The notes beneath the pieces are model-generated. The model was not told where the DNA came from. It worked only from the letters and a program-made list of their open reading frames with translations, and searched no databases. The position numbers were made by a program, and so were the translations under genes. Below, one piece after another: positions 1 through 5,687 of a stretch of 10,617 nucleotides of DNA (its first letter is position 1; each line of letters opens with the position of its first letter). Origin of the DNA: an uncultured Bacteroidales bacterium (GTDB taxonomy: Bacteria; Bacteroidota; Bacteroidia; Bacteroidales; Paludibacteraceae); contig CAMOMF010000165.1 of assembly GCA_946619625.1 (NCBI GenBank), positions 1-10,617 of the forward strand, given 5' to 3'.

Positions 1-1806
1 GAATATATGGCGACTTTGGGTGTGGACAGCGCCACCGCCGACAATGCCGTAACGCAAGCGTTGGCGGAACAGCGGCAGTATCTGCAGAGGTTAGAAGAGC
101 GCAACTTGCAAGTGTATGCCAAGGCGGAATCGGAAGGCCGGATGGTGATAGTGTTGGCGGCTCGTCCTTATCATATCGACCCACTTATCCAGCACCGTAT
201 CGCCGAGTATGTGTCGTCCATGGGTATAGACGTGCTGACGGAGAACGTGGCGGCGCATGCGGGGAACGGCGTGTATGCCGAGATGAACGCGTTGAGCCAA
301 TGGGCATACCCGAACCGAATCTTCAAGGCAGCAGACTGGGTGGGGAAAGCGGGTTACACGAGAGTGCACATGGTGCAACTGACCAGTTTCGGCTGCGGTC
401 CCGATGCGTTTATTCTGGACGAGGTGCGCCTGATTTTGGGCAGATACCACAAGAACCTGACCGTGTTGAAGATTGATGATGTGAACAATATCGGGTCGCT
501 GAAACTACGCATCCGCTCATTGGTGGAGAGTGTGCGCAAGGTGGAGAGCACGTCCAAAGAGGTTGTGAAGAAAACGGACGCATGGACGACCAAACCGTTT
601 GAGACGGAGGACCGCAGGCGGGTGATTCTCGCTCCGTATTTTGCCGAGGGATATAATGAGTTTCTGCCCACTATTTTCGCCTTGGCAGGGTATCGTTTGG
701 TGCCATTGGAAATGGGCACACAGCCGGACGCGGAAATGGGTCTGCAGGTGGCAAACAACGATATCTGTTACCCCGCCACTATCGTTGTGGGCAGTATATT
801 GCGGGCATTAAAGTCGGGCAAGTATGACCTTGAGAATACGGCTGTGGCCATCACACAAACAGGTGGGCAGTGTAGGGCGAGTAACTATTACTCGTTAATA
901 AAGAATGCGCTGGTGCAGGCGGGCTTTGCACATGTGCCGGTAGTGTCAGTTGCCATCGGCCCCGACCAGCGCAACACACAGCCCGGGTTTGTTATGCCGT
1001 GGAAGAAACTGATTCGTCCGGTACTGGAGTCTCTGTTCTTTGCCGATGCCCTTGCCAAACTGTATTATCCGGCGGCTCCGCGGGAGAAAGAACAGGGCAA
1101 GGCGCGCATGATGTATGACCACTATCTGTCGGCTGTGCAGCCGTTGGTACTGAACCATGACTACAAGGGCATGCGGCGGTTGATGAAAGAAGCGGTTCGG
1201 GTGTTTACGGAACTGACAAATGCCGGCAAGGAGGTGACGAAGGTAGGTGTAGTGGGCGAGATATACGTGAAGTACAACTCGTTCAGTAACAAAGGTGTGG
1301 TGAAATGGCTTGTACAACAAGGTGTGGAGGTGGTTCCGCCGGCGCTGACAGGGTTCTTTTCCACGACTATCCCCAACGCTTTTATTAACCGCAAACAGCA
1401 TATCCGTTCGGACAGCATGGCACCCTGGCAGGCGTGGATGTTGAACAAGGTACTGAGGCACTACGCCCATGTGTACGACAAACTATGCGCAGACTATCCG
1501 CTGTATCAGCCGTTTGTGGATATCATGGAAGTGCACCGGTTGAGCAGACAGGTCATCAACTCGGCGGCAGACTTTGGTGAGGGTTGGTTTTTGCCGGGTG
1601 AGATATGTCATTTGGCGGAACACGGCGTGAACAAAGTGGTGTCGCTGCAACCCTTCGGTTGTATTGCCAATCATATCATTAGCAAGGGTATCGAACGCCG
1701 GTACAAAGAGTGCTACCCGAACTTGTCACTGCTGTTCCTGGACTTCGATGCCGGTACGTCCGAGGCGAATATTACCAACCGGTTGCATTTTATGTTGGCA
1801 GAATAA
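1..1806 (+). CDS. 2-hydroxyacyl-CoA dehydratase / activase family protein, 3' part (5' end outside window)
   Basis: This is the C-terminal portion of a large protein of the 2-hydroxyglutaryl-CoA dehydratase activase superfamily (COG3580/COG3581, DUF2229 type). Full-length Bacteroidetes members are, from memory, about 1,400 residues with N-terminal ATPase domains. The frame is open to base 1 (GAA TAT before the ATG at 7), so that ATG is probably internal. Visible marks, numbered from the ATG at 7, are RPYHIDP near 53-59, FGCGPDAF with Cys130, NDICYPA with Cys254, TGGQCR with Cys289, GEICHL with Cys534 and FGCIANH with Cys552. The cysteine pattern suits an Fe-S cluster domain of the HgdB/HgdC kind. 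Characterised relatives use ATP hydrolysis to inject a low-potential electron into a dehydratase, but for this fused family the substrate is unknown. The stop lies 21 nt before the TetR gene, so co-transcription is likely. Family call secure; reaction not. Confidence 0.88.
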   Translation, partial: EYMATLGVDSATADNAVTQALAEQRQYLQRLEERNLQVYAKAESEGRMVIVLAARPYHIDPLIQHRIAEYVSSMGIDVLTENVAAHAGNGVYAEMNALSQWAYPNRIFKAADWVGKAGYTRVHMVQLTSFGCGPDAFILDEVRLILGRYHKNLTVLKIDDVNNIGSLKLRIRSLVESVRKVESTSKEVVKKTDAWTTKPFETEDRRRVILAPYFAEGYNEFLPTIFALAGYRLVPLEMGTQPDAEMGLQVANNDICYPATIVVGSILRALKSGKYDLENTAVAITQTGGQCRASNYYSLIKNALVQAGFAHVPVVSVAIGPDQRNTQPGFVMPWKKLIRPVLESLFFADALAKLYYPAAPREKEQGKARMMYDHYLSAVQPLVLNHDYKGMRRLMKEAVRVFTELTNAGKEVTKVGVVGEIYVKYNSFSNKGVVKWLVQQGVEVVPPALTGFFSTTIPNAFINRKQHIRSDSMAPWQAWMLNKVLRHYAHVYDKLCADYPLYQPFVDIMEVHRLSRQVINSAADFGEGWFLPGEICHLAEHGVNKVVSLQPFGCIANHIISKGIERRYKECYPNLSLLFLDFDAGTSEANITNRLHFMLAE

Positions 1807-1827
1807 ACAGAAGGGCACGATTATTGT

Positions 1828-2463
1828 ATGCGAAGAAGTGATATGAATACGAATGATACTATGGAGGTACGTATCCGCGAGGTGGCTCAGGAACTGTTTT
1901 TCCGGCAGGGCTACGCCGCAACCTCCACTACGCAGATTGCCCATGAAGTGGGTTGCACACAAGCGTTGGTTCATTATTATTACAGGACCAAGGAGAATCT
2001 GTTCCGGCAGATATTTTTGGAGCAGATAGAGGCGGGACTGAACGTGATAGGCAGGTCGTTGTGCGATAATGAGTCGTTCGAGGACTTTTTGAGACATGCC
2101 ATTTCGATGTATTTCGATGCACTGACAGCCAATCCGCGGTTGCCGGATTTCGTGATGGAAGAGTTGGTCACGAACCCCGAGCGGCGCGAGTACCTGCGCG
2201 AACATTTCGTGAAGAGACCCACGTATGTGCTGTTCTACGTGCAGTTTGAGAGCATTGTCAGGCGTGAGCAGGAGGCGGGCAGACTGGCGCGTGTGGAGCC
2301 CTTTGATATACTGATGACCATTGTGGCACTGACGGTTTTTCCTTTTTTGACGATGCCGATGTTCCGCGACATGTTGGGCAAGACAGACAAGCAGGTGGAG
2401 GAATTTATTGCGCATAGAAAACAGGAGGTGACGCGCTTTGTGCTGCAAGGACTGAAACCGTGA
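1828..2463 (+). CDS. TetR/AcrR-family transcriptional regulator
   Basis: This is a one-component repressor-type regulator of 211 residues. The N-terminal helix-turn-helix is plain: an REVAQELFFRQGYAATST segment, then TQIAHEVGCTQALVHYYYRTKENLF, which matches the TetR_N pattern (GY..T....IA...G......YYYF..KE.L). The rest is the helical ligand/dimer domain, whose ligand cannot be read. Three in-frame ATGs are possible: 1828, 1843 and 1861. The 1843 start has a purine-rich GAAGAAG just upstream, while 1861 would begin right at the helical domain; 1828 is the longest choice and is not certain. It follows the dehydratase-activase gene by 21 nt and precedes the EFR1-type gene by 140 nt on the same strand, so it probably controls this local unit, by inference from position. 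Confidence 0.93.
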   Translation: MRRSDMNTNDTMEVRIREVAQELFFRQGYAATSTTQIAHEVGCTQALVHYYYRTKENLFRQIFLEQIEAGLNVIGRSLCDNESFEDFLRHAISMYFDALTANPRLPDFVMEELVTNPERREYLREHFVKRPTYVLFYVQFESIVRREQEAGRLARVEPFDILMTIVALTVFPFLTMPMFRDMLGKTDKQVEEFIAHRKQEVTRFVLQGLKP

Positions 2464-2468
2464 AGACC

Positions 2469-2491
2469 GTTCCTGTTTAGAGAGGAGGAAC
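2469..2491 (+). other. Short inverted repeat after the TetR gene
   Basis: GTTCCT at 2469-2474 pairs with AGGAAC at 2486-2491 around an 11-nt loop, starting six bases after the TetR stop. No T-tract follows, so a standard intrinsic terminator is not supported. It could be an mRNA 3'-end or processing hairpin, or chance. Confidence 0.3.
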
Positions 2492-2558
2492 AGCGGGGAC
2501 AGTAAGGAGACGGTATGGAGAGGGTAAGCAGGCCGTAAGCAAAATGTTTAACAAAAAG

Positions 2559-2586
2559 GAGCAAAGAGCAAGGAGTAAAGAGCAAA
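2559..2586 (+). repeat. Tandem heptamer repeat, 4 units of GAGCAAA type
   Basis: Four head-to-tail 7-bp units stand directly before the EFR1-type gene: GAGCAAA (2559), GAGCAAG (2566), GAGTAAA (2573) and GAGCAAA (2580). The wider spacer 2464-2603 is strongly purine-rich on the + strand. The repeat ends 17 nt before the preferred ATG at 2604. An in-frame ATG at 2544 lies on the other side of it, so a protein begun there would read through the repeat, and gain or loss of one 7-bp unit would shift its frame. Confidence 0.85.
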
Positions 2587-2603
2587 AAACAAACAGGTTA
2601 GAT

Positions 2604-3377
2604 ATGATAGTATATTTTTCAGGAACGGGTAATAGTCTTGCCATTGCAAGACAGATTGGTGAGGCATTGGGCGAGCAGACCATGCCCTTGCACCAAGCAG
2701 TGCAAGCCGACCTAAGCAGTGAAAAGGTGGTGGGATTGGTATATCCGAGTTATTATTTCAACGCTCCGGAGCCTGTGTTGCGGATGGTGAAAGAGTTGCG
2801 TATAAATAGTGGGGCGTATGTGTTTATTATCATCCCCTGCGGCGCACAGACGGGTCGGGCAATCTGGTCGGTGACGAAGATTCTAAAGGAAAAAGGCGTG
2901 GAGGTTGCCTACTGCCATAAGATACGTGTGCCGGACTGCAGTGCCATCGGTTTTGGCAGGAACCCAAATGAGCAGGCGTGGAAGTTTGAGCGTTTTGCGC
3001 CGCGAATGGAGCAGATTGTGAGCGACTTGAAAGCGCGCAAGCATGCCCACCACTTTGGCGGGTGGAGTTTAGCGGGTTGGCTGTGTGCACTACCTTGGAT
3101 GCAAAAAAAGACGTTGCCCCTGTTACAGCCGGCGGTTCATGCAGACAAATGTGTAGGGTGCGGTACCTGCAAGCGAGTCTGCAAACAAGGCAATATATCC
3201 TTGGTGGAGGCGGCAGGCAGAACACAACCCTTGGCGGTCATAGGCGACCATTGCGCGCAGTGCCTGAGTTGCGTCCATTTTTGCCCTCAACAGGCGGTGG
3301 AGATTGCCGGCAAACCGACACTCCGTGAGCGCCAATACCACCATCCAAAGGTGAAAGTAGCGGACATGGTTCATTGA
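2604..3377 (+). CDS. EFR1-type flavodoxin/ferredoxin fusion protein
   Basis: This cytoplasmic electron-transfer protein of 257 residues joins a flavodoxin-like FMN domain to a C-terminal 2[4Fe-4S] ferredoxin domain, the EFRO1/EFR1 architecture. The start at 2604 is chosen because the flavodoxin strand and phosphate loop begin at once (IVYFSGTGNS, residues 2-11). The longer frame from 2544 only adds a Lys/Glu/Gln-rich tail translated from a heptamer repeat. Two cluster motifs of CxxCxxCxxxC form are present: Cys183, 186, 189 and 193, and Cys217, 220, 223 and 227. The second is followed by the usual Pro; the first is followed by Lys. No signal peptide or membrane segment is seen. Placed behind the dehydratase-activase and TetR genes, it may supply low-potential electrons to that system, but this is inference from position. 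The natural partner of the family is not established. Confidence 0.92.
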   Translation: MIVYFSGTGNSLAIARQIGEALGEQTMPLHQAVQADLSSEKVVGLVYPSYYFNAPEPVLRMVKELRINSGAYVFIIIPCGAQTGRAIWSVTKILKEKGVEVAYCHKIRVPDCSAIGFGRNPNEQAWKFERFAPRMEQIVSDLKARKHAHHFGGWSLAGWLCALPWMQKKTLPLLQPAVHADKCVGCGTCKRVCKQGNISLVEAAGRTQPLAVIGDHCAQCLSCVHFCPQQAVEIAGKPTLRERQYHHPKVKVADMVH

Positions 3378-3413
3378 AACACTACTATCCCCAATTGTGG
3401 GTATTTTGTGTTT
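3377..3413 (+). terminator. Possible terminator after the EFR1-type gene
   Basis: An outer stem AAACAC (3377-3382) pairs with GTGTTT (3408-3413), and an inner stem CCCA (3390-3393) pairs with TGGG (3398-3401) around the loop ATTG. A T-rich stretch (TATTTTGTGTTTTC) follows the inner stem. The inner stem is only 4 bp, so strength is doubtful, but it sits directly at the stop codon and ahead of the next promoter-like site. Confidence 0.45.
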
Positions 3414-3432
3414 TCTTAATCCATACTTAAGA

Positions 3433-3460
3433 TTTATTTCAGAAAAAAGCAGTATCTTTG
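3433..3460 (+). promoter_or_regulatory. Bacteroidetes-type promoter for the beta-barrel gene
   Basis: TATCTTTG at 3453-3460 matches the Bacteroidetes sigma-ABfr -7 consensus TAnnTTTG. The -33 region about 20 nt upstream is A/T-rich (ATTTATTTC around 3432-3440) without a clean TTTG. Transcription would start near 3467, leaving a leader of about 175 nt that contains a hairpin, tandem heptamers and a perfect palindrome before the ATG at 3641. Confidence 0.65.
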
Positions 3461-3464
3461 CAGT

Positions 3465-3490
3465 CCCAAACGGCAAGAAGTCGTTTAGGG
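3465..3490 (+). promoter_or_regulatory. Hairpin at the expected transcript start
   Basis: CCC (3465-3467) followed by AAACG (3468-3472) pairs with CGTTT (3482-3486) and, after a one-base bulge, GGG (3488-3490); the loop is 9 nt. The stem begins where the transcript from the TATCTTTG promoter should start. It could stabilise the 5' end or tune translation, which is inference. Confidence 0.4.
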
Positions 3491-3500
3491 GAGTTGTGGT

Positions 3501-3528
3501 AATTGATAATTGATAGTTGAAAGTTGAT
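3501..3528 (+). repeat. Tandem heptamers of AATTGAT type, block 1
   Basis: Four adjoining 7-bp units are seen: AATTGAT (3501), AATTGAT (3508), AGTTGAA (3515) and AGTTGAT (3522). They lead directly into the first palindrome copy. Related units recur at 3599-3619, 4289-4295 and 4354-4360. Confidence 0.85.
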
Positions 3529-3569
3529 CTTCTATCGGTAGAGCCATAGCGCGCTATGGCTCTACTCGC
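3519..3569. repeat. 51-bp direct repeat, left copy
   Basis: These 51 bases recur without a mismatch at 4351-4401. The unit runs from GAAAGTTGATCTTCTATCG through the whole 28-bp palindrome to CTACTCGC. The two copies are in the same orientation, 832 bp apart, and enclose the complete beta-barrel gene. Confidence 0.95.
3538..3565. repeat. 28-bp perfect palindrome, copy 1
   Basis: The half-site GTAGAGCCATAGCG is followed at once by its exact reverse complement, giving a 28-bp dyad with no spacer. The same sequence occurs at 4297-4324 and 4370-4397. As RNA it would fold into a strong stem in the leader of the beta-barrel gene. No T-tract follows. Confidence 0.97.
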
Positions 3570-3580
3570 AGCCTCATACG

Positions 3581-3596
3581 ATCGGCAGAGCCGTGG
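3581..3596. repeat. Degenerate half-palindrome, copy A
   Basis: ATCGGCAGAGCCGTGG here resembles the left arm of the full palindrome with its flank (ATCGGTAGAGCCATAG, 3535-3550), differing at three positions. It lies downstream of palindrome copy 1; a near-identical module follows copy 2 at 4336-4351. Confidence 0.75.
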
Positions 3597-3598
3597 AT

Positions 3599-3619
3599 AA
3601 TTGATAATTGACAATTGAA
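3599..3619 (+). repeat. Tandem heptamers of AATTGAT type, block 2
   Basis: Three adjoining 7-bp units are present: AATTGAT (3599), AATTGAC (3606) and AATTGAA (3613). The block ends 21 nt before the ATG of the beta-barrel gene and so forms part of its proximal leader. Confidence 0.85.
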
Positions 3620-3640
3620 CAAAGGGATTGTGGAAAGGAA

Positions 3641-4282
3641 ATGAGTATAAAAAAAATATTGCTTTCAGTTCTGTTGCCGGCGAGCATTGTTTGCGGGGCG
3701 CGCGGGCAGGTTTATCAGGGTTTTTCAGGCGGAATGATGCTCCACACGGGGTACTTGTTCGGTAAAGATGCAGGTGCACCTGTGGACGCGCAGGGTCGTT
3801 CTTACTCGATGCAGGGTGCTCCTATCGGTATTGGTGGCAGTCTGCGTGCGCATCTGTGGAAACACTTGCGTGCGGGCTTTGAGGGGTATGTCTCGACTCT
3901 GCACTCGGGCATGTCGGACCAAGCGGAGCGTCTTAAGTCGGGCAGTTATGTGCGTGTAGGCTGTGGCGGACTGATTGCTGATGCATGTTGGCAAACGGAC
4001 AAAGTTTGGCCCTACGTAGGTGCGGCAGTAGGCGGCGGGGCGCTGCACTCGTTGTATATCGTGGAGGGCAACGAGGGAGACTGGTTAGCCGAACCCGAGG
4101 CGTACGTCAACAAACAAGGGTTTTTCTATGTGACACCTTACGTGGGATTGGATTATTGCTTGACCCCGCGGGTACACCTGACCTTCCGACTCGACTGGAT
4201 GTTGGCTGTCCATAAATTGGCACTTGCCATGCCCTCGGGTCCCAGACTATATTTCGGGTTCATGTTCACGCATGCGAAATGA
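3641..4282 (+). CDS. Secreted protein, probably a small outer-membrane beta-barrel
   Basis: This is a predicted exported protein of 213 residues whose exact family I do not recognise. Residues 1-22 form a signal peptide (MSIKKILLSVLLPASIVCGA, then RG). Cys18 lacks a proper lipobox because Val is at -1, so signal peptidase I cleavage before Gln23 is more likely. The remainder alternates polar and aromatic residues with Gly-rich turns, as in small OM barrels: LRAHLWKHLRAGFEGYV, YVGAAVGGGALHSLYIV, FFYVTPYVGLDYCLTPRVHLTFRLDWML. The last strand LYFGFMFTHAK does not end in the classical aromatic residue. The ATG at 3641 is chosen over an in-frame TTG at 3608 because GGAAAGGA precedes it and the signal peptide starts at once. 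The gene is isolated by a promoter-like site upstream and repeats on both sides; role unknown. Confidence 0.82.
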   Translation: MSIKKILLSVLLPASIVCGARGQVYQGFSGGMMLHTGYLFGKDAGAPVDAQGRSYSMQGAPIGIGGSLRAHLWKHLRAGFEGYVSTLHSGMSDQAERLKSGSYVRVGCGGLIADACWQTDKVWPYVGAAVGGGALHSLYIVEGNEGDWLAEPEAYVNKQGFFYVTPYVGLDYCLTPRVHLTFRLDWMLAVHKLALAMPSGPRLYFGFMFTHAK

Positions 4283-4296
4283 GGTGACAATTGATA

Positions 4297-4324
4297 GTAG
4301 AGCCATAGCGCGCTATGGCTCTAC
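4297..4324. repeat. 28-bp perfect palindrome, copy 2
   Basis: This is identical to copies 1 and 3 (half-site GTAGAGCCATAGCG plus its reverse complement). It starts 14 nt after the beta-barrel gene's stop and is preceded by an AATTGAT heptamer at 4289-4295. In the transcript it would form a strong 3'-end hairpin, so it could act as a terminator or exonuclease barrier. Confidence 0.97.
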
Positions 4325-4335
4325 TCGCTCGGACG

Positions 4336-4351
4336 ATTGGCAGAGCCGTGG
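4336..4351. repeat. Degenerate half-palindrome, copy B
   Basis: ATTGGCAGAGCCGTGG matches copy A at 3581-3596 with one difference (T for C at the third position). It follows palindrome copy 2 at nearly the same distance at which copy A follows copy 1, so palindrome plus half-site appears to be a repeated composite unit. Confidence 0.75.
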
Positions 4352-4401
4352 AAAGTTGATCTTCTATCGGTAGAGCCATAGCGCGCTATGGCTCTACTCG
4401 C
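4351..4401. repeat. 51-bp direct repeat, right copy
   Basis: Exact repeat of 3519-3569 in the same orientation. It carries an AGTTGAT heptamer (4354-4360) and the third palindrome (4370-4397). Confidence 0.95.
4370..4397. repeat. 28-bp perfect palindrome, copy 3
   Basis: This third identical copy lies between the convergent beta-barrel and aquaporin genes. Being symmetrical, it would form the same hairpin in transcripts from either side, so it could serve as a shared bidirectional terminator, though neither strand has a following T-tract. Confidence 0.97.
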
Positions 4402-4410
4402 TTGAACAAC

Positions 4411-4440
4411 GTCAAACCCTATCAAACAATGTCAAACAGA
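4411..4440. repeat. 10-bp tandem repeat with TCAAAC core, 3 units
   Basis: Three adjacent 10-bp units are present: GTCAAACCCT, ATCAAACAAT and GTCAAACAGA. They share nTCAAAC and lie directly 3' of the third palindrome, between the two convergent genes. No coding or terminator function is visible. Confidence 0.7.
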
Positions 4441-4455
4441 ATAAAGGATTAACGA

Positions 4456-5172
4456 TTAAGCTTTCTTGCAAGCCTTATCGCAGGCGAGGCATTTGTACGC
4501 AAAACCTGCAAGGCATGCGCCTACCAACGGAGCCACGATGAACAACCAGAGTTGGGGCAGCGCCAATGCGTTCTCCGAGAAGATTGCCTGTGCAATAGAG
4601 CGGGCGGGGTTAACCGAAGTGTTGGTGAGAGGAATACTGATAAGGTGAATCAGCGTGAGGCAGAGACCGATCGCCACACCTGCGAACTTACCGCAACCGT
4701 TCTTCTCGTCGGTGGCACCGAGGATGACCATGAGGAAGACAAAGGTGAGGAGGCACTCAACAAGGAATGCGCCGCCCATGGAAATCTGCTGATAGCCGGC
4801 AGCGATGTCAGCTGCTCCGAAGAACTCGCCGTAACCATTGGCAGCAAACGTGCCGATGGACATGTTAGCCGCCTTGCAGGTAGCGTAGAGTACAGCGCCA
4901 GCGGCGATACCACCGAGGATTTGTGCGCACCAATAGGCGAGCATCTCTTTCCATGTCATACGACCATTCACCCATACACCGAAAGAAACGGCGGGGTTGA
5001 GGTGTGCGCCCGAGATGTGACCAATAGCGTACGCCATGGTGAGGACAGTCAGACCGAAGGCAAGCGATACACCCAGAAAACCTACATGACCGAAGATGGC
5101 TGTACCGCAACCGCCAAGTACGAGCCAAAATGTGCCTAAGAACTCGGCACTGATTTTGTTACATAATTTCAT
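4456..5172 (-). CDS. aqpZ: Aquaporin Z-type water channel
   Basis: This is an inner-membrane MIP-family channel of 238 residues, the usual AqpZ length. Both pore signatures are intact: SGAHLNPAV with Asn59-Pro60-Ala61, and NTSVNPARS with Asn188-Pro189-Ala190. Counting from these, the selectivity-filter residues Phe39, His176, Thr185 and Arg191 match the water-selective E. coli AqpZ set (Phe43, His174, Thr183, Arg189), not the glycerol-channel set. The six hydrophobic segments and two half-helices are in the expected order, and the C-terminus is Cys/Lys-rich. It stands alone, with its own promoter-like site, convergent to the beta-barrel gene and 104 nt from the thioesterase gene. Expected role is rapid osmotic water flux. 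Confidence 0.96.
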   Translation of the reverse strand: MKLCNKISAEFLGTFWLVLGGCGTAIFGHVGFLGVSLAFGLTVLTMAYAIGHISGAHLNPAVSFGVWVNGRMTWKEMLAYWCAQILGGIAAGAVLYATCKAANMSIGTFAANGYGEFFGAADIAAGYQQISMGGAFLVECLLTFVFLMVILGATDEKNGCGKFAGVAIGLCLTLIHLISIPLTNTSVNPARSIAQAIFSENALALPQLWLFIVAPLVGACLAGFAYKCLACDKACKKA

Positions 5173-5225
5173 AATAATTATTGTTTTAGATTAGACAATA
5201 AACGTTTTTCATTCTTAATTTCCTG

Positions 5226-5256
5226 CAAAGTTACAACTTTTTTTTGATATAAACAA
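5226..5256 (-). promoter_or_regulatory. Bacteroidetes-type promoter of aqpZ
   Basis: Read on the - strand, TAACTTTG (5233-5226) matches the -7 consensus TAnnTTTG, and TTG (5256-5254) lies 20 nt upstream, the normal spacing to the -33 element. Transcription would start near 5219, giving a leader of about 45 nt. The spacer upstream (5257-5276), just after the thioesterase stop, is T-rich on this strand, which may weakly end the preceding transcript. Confidence 0.75.
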
Positions 5257-5276
5257 GAAAAAAGTGAAAAAAGTAC

Positions 5277-5687
5277 TTATTTTGCCTCGGTGAGTTGCCG
5301 GCAGAGGGCTTCATAGAAATCGGGGAAGCGCTCCTGCAGGCGTACGGGTCTGCCGTTTTCGAGAAAGCAATGCAGACTTTCGGCGGTGCATACGAGGGTG
5401 TCGCCCATGTACATGTTGTAGGCGATGCGTATCTTGATAGCCGACAATTCTATGACGCTCACCTCTATCCGGATAGCGTCCTTGAAGGTGGTGGGGTGCT
5501 TGTACCGGCAGGCAATCTCGACCACGGGCGAGACGACGCCTTCCGCCTCCATGCGTTCAAAACCGAAGCCCATTTGGTCCATCCAGTCTAAACGCGCTTC
5601 TTCCATAAAACGGATATAGTTGCTGTGGTGCGTAATCCCCATGCGGTCGCACTCGTAGTAGCGTACAATGTGAATGTAAGGTTTCAT
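5277..5687 (-). CDS. YbgC/4-hydroxybenzoyl-CoA-type acyl-CoA thioesterase
   Basis: This is a cytoplasmic hot-dog-fold thioesterase of 136 residues that would hydrolyse an acyl-CoA or acyl carrier protein thioester; the substrate is not evident. The family signature is at the N-terminus: RYYECDRMGITHHSNYIRFM, with Asp14 at the position of the catalytic Asp of 4-hydroxybenzoyl-CoA thioesterase and YbgC. EEARLDWM and the VVEIACRYKHPTTFKD strand follow as expected. The start at 5687 is chosen because the motif follows directly and it overlaps the upstream stop as ATGA, which implies translational coupling to the OhrR-like regulator. A longer frame reaching 5834 would lie inside that regulator and is rejected. 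Members of this family are often tied to lipid or Tol-Pal metabolism; pairing with a thiol-sensing regulator is less usual. Confidence 0.93.
   Translation of the reverse strand: MKPYIHIVRYYECDRMGITHHSNYIRFMEEARLDWMDQMGFGFERMEAEGVVSPVVEIACRYKHPTTFKDAIRIEVSVIELSAIKIRIAYNMYMGDTLVCTAESLHCFLENGRPVRLQERFPDFYEALCRQLTEAK

Noticed and set aside
946..2448. Long minus-strand frames opposite the activase and TetR genes (e.g. 946-1470 and 1726-2448)
   Set aside because: They lie opposite well-supported genes, show no recognisable domain, and have His/Arg/Cys-rich compositions typical of antisense shadows.
2544..2603. Upstream ATG at 2544 as the start of the EFR1-type protein
   Set aside because: The extra 20 residues are a Lys/Glu/Gln-rich translation of a tandem repeat, while the flavodoxin core begins exactly at the ATG at 2604.
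2464..2603. RNA gene or riboswitch in the purine-rich spacer
   Set aside because: Only a 6-bp hairpin and the heptamer repeat are visible; no tRNA-like fold or conserved riboswitch core could be recognised.
3608..3640. TTG at 3608 as the start of the beta-barrel protein
   Set aside because: It lies inside an AATTGAT heptamer block and would put a polar stretch before a good signal peptide; the ATG at 3641 has a purine-rich site before it.
3538..4397. CRISPR array formed by the three palindromes
   Set aside because: There are only three copies with very unequal spacing (about 730 and 45 nt between them), one interval contains a complete gene, and no cas gene is present.
3501..4440. Insertion sequence or composite transposon carrying the beta-barrel gene
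   Set aside because: No transposase is present, the bounding repeats are direct copies of an internal palindromic element, and no target-site duplication is visible. A REP/MITE-like repeat fits better.
4552..5139. Plus-strand 195-codon frame opposite aqpZ
   Set aside because: It is antisense to a complete aquaporin with both NPA motifs and has no recognisable domain.
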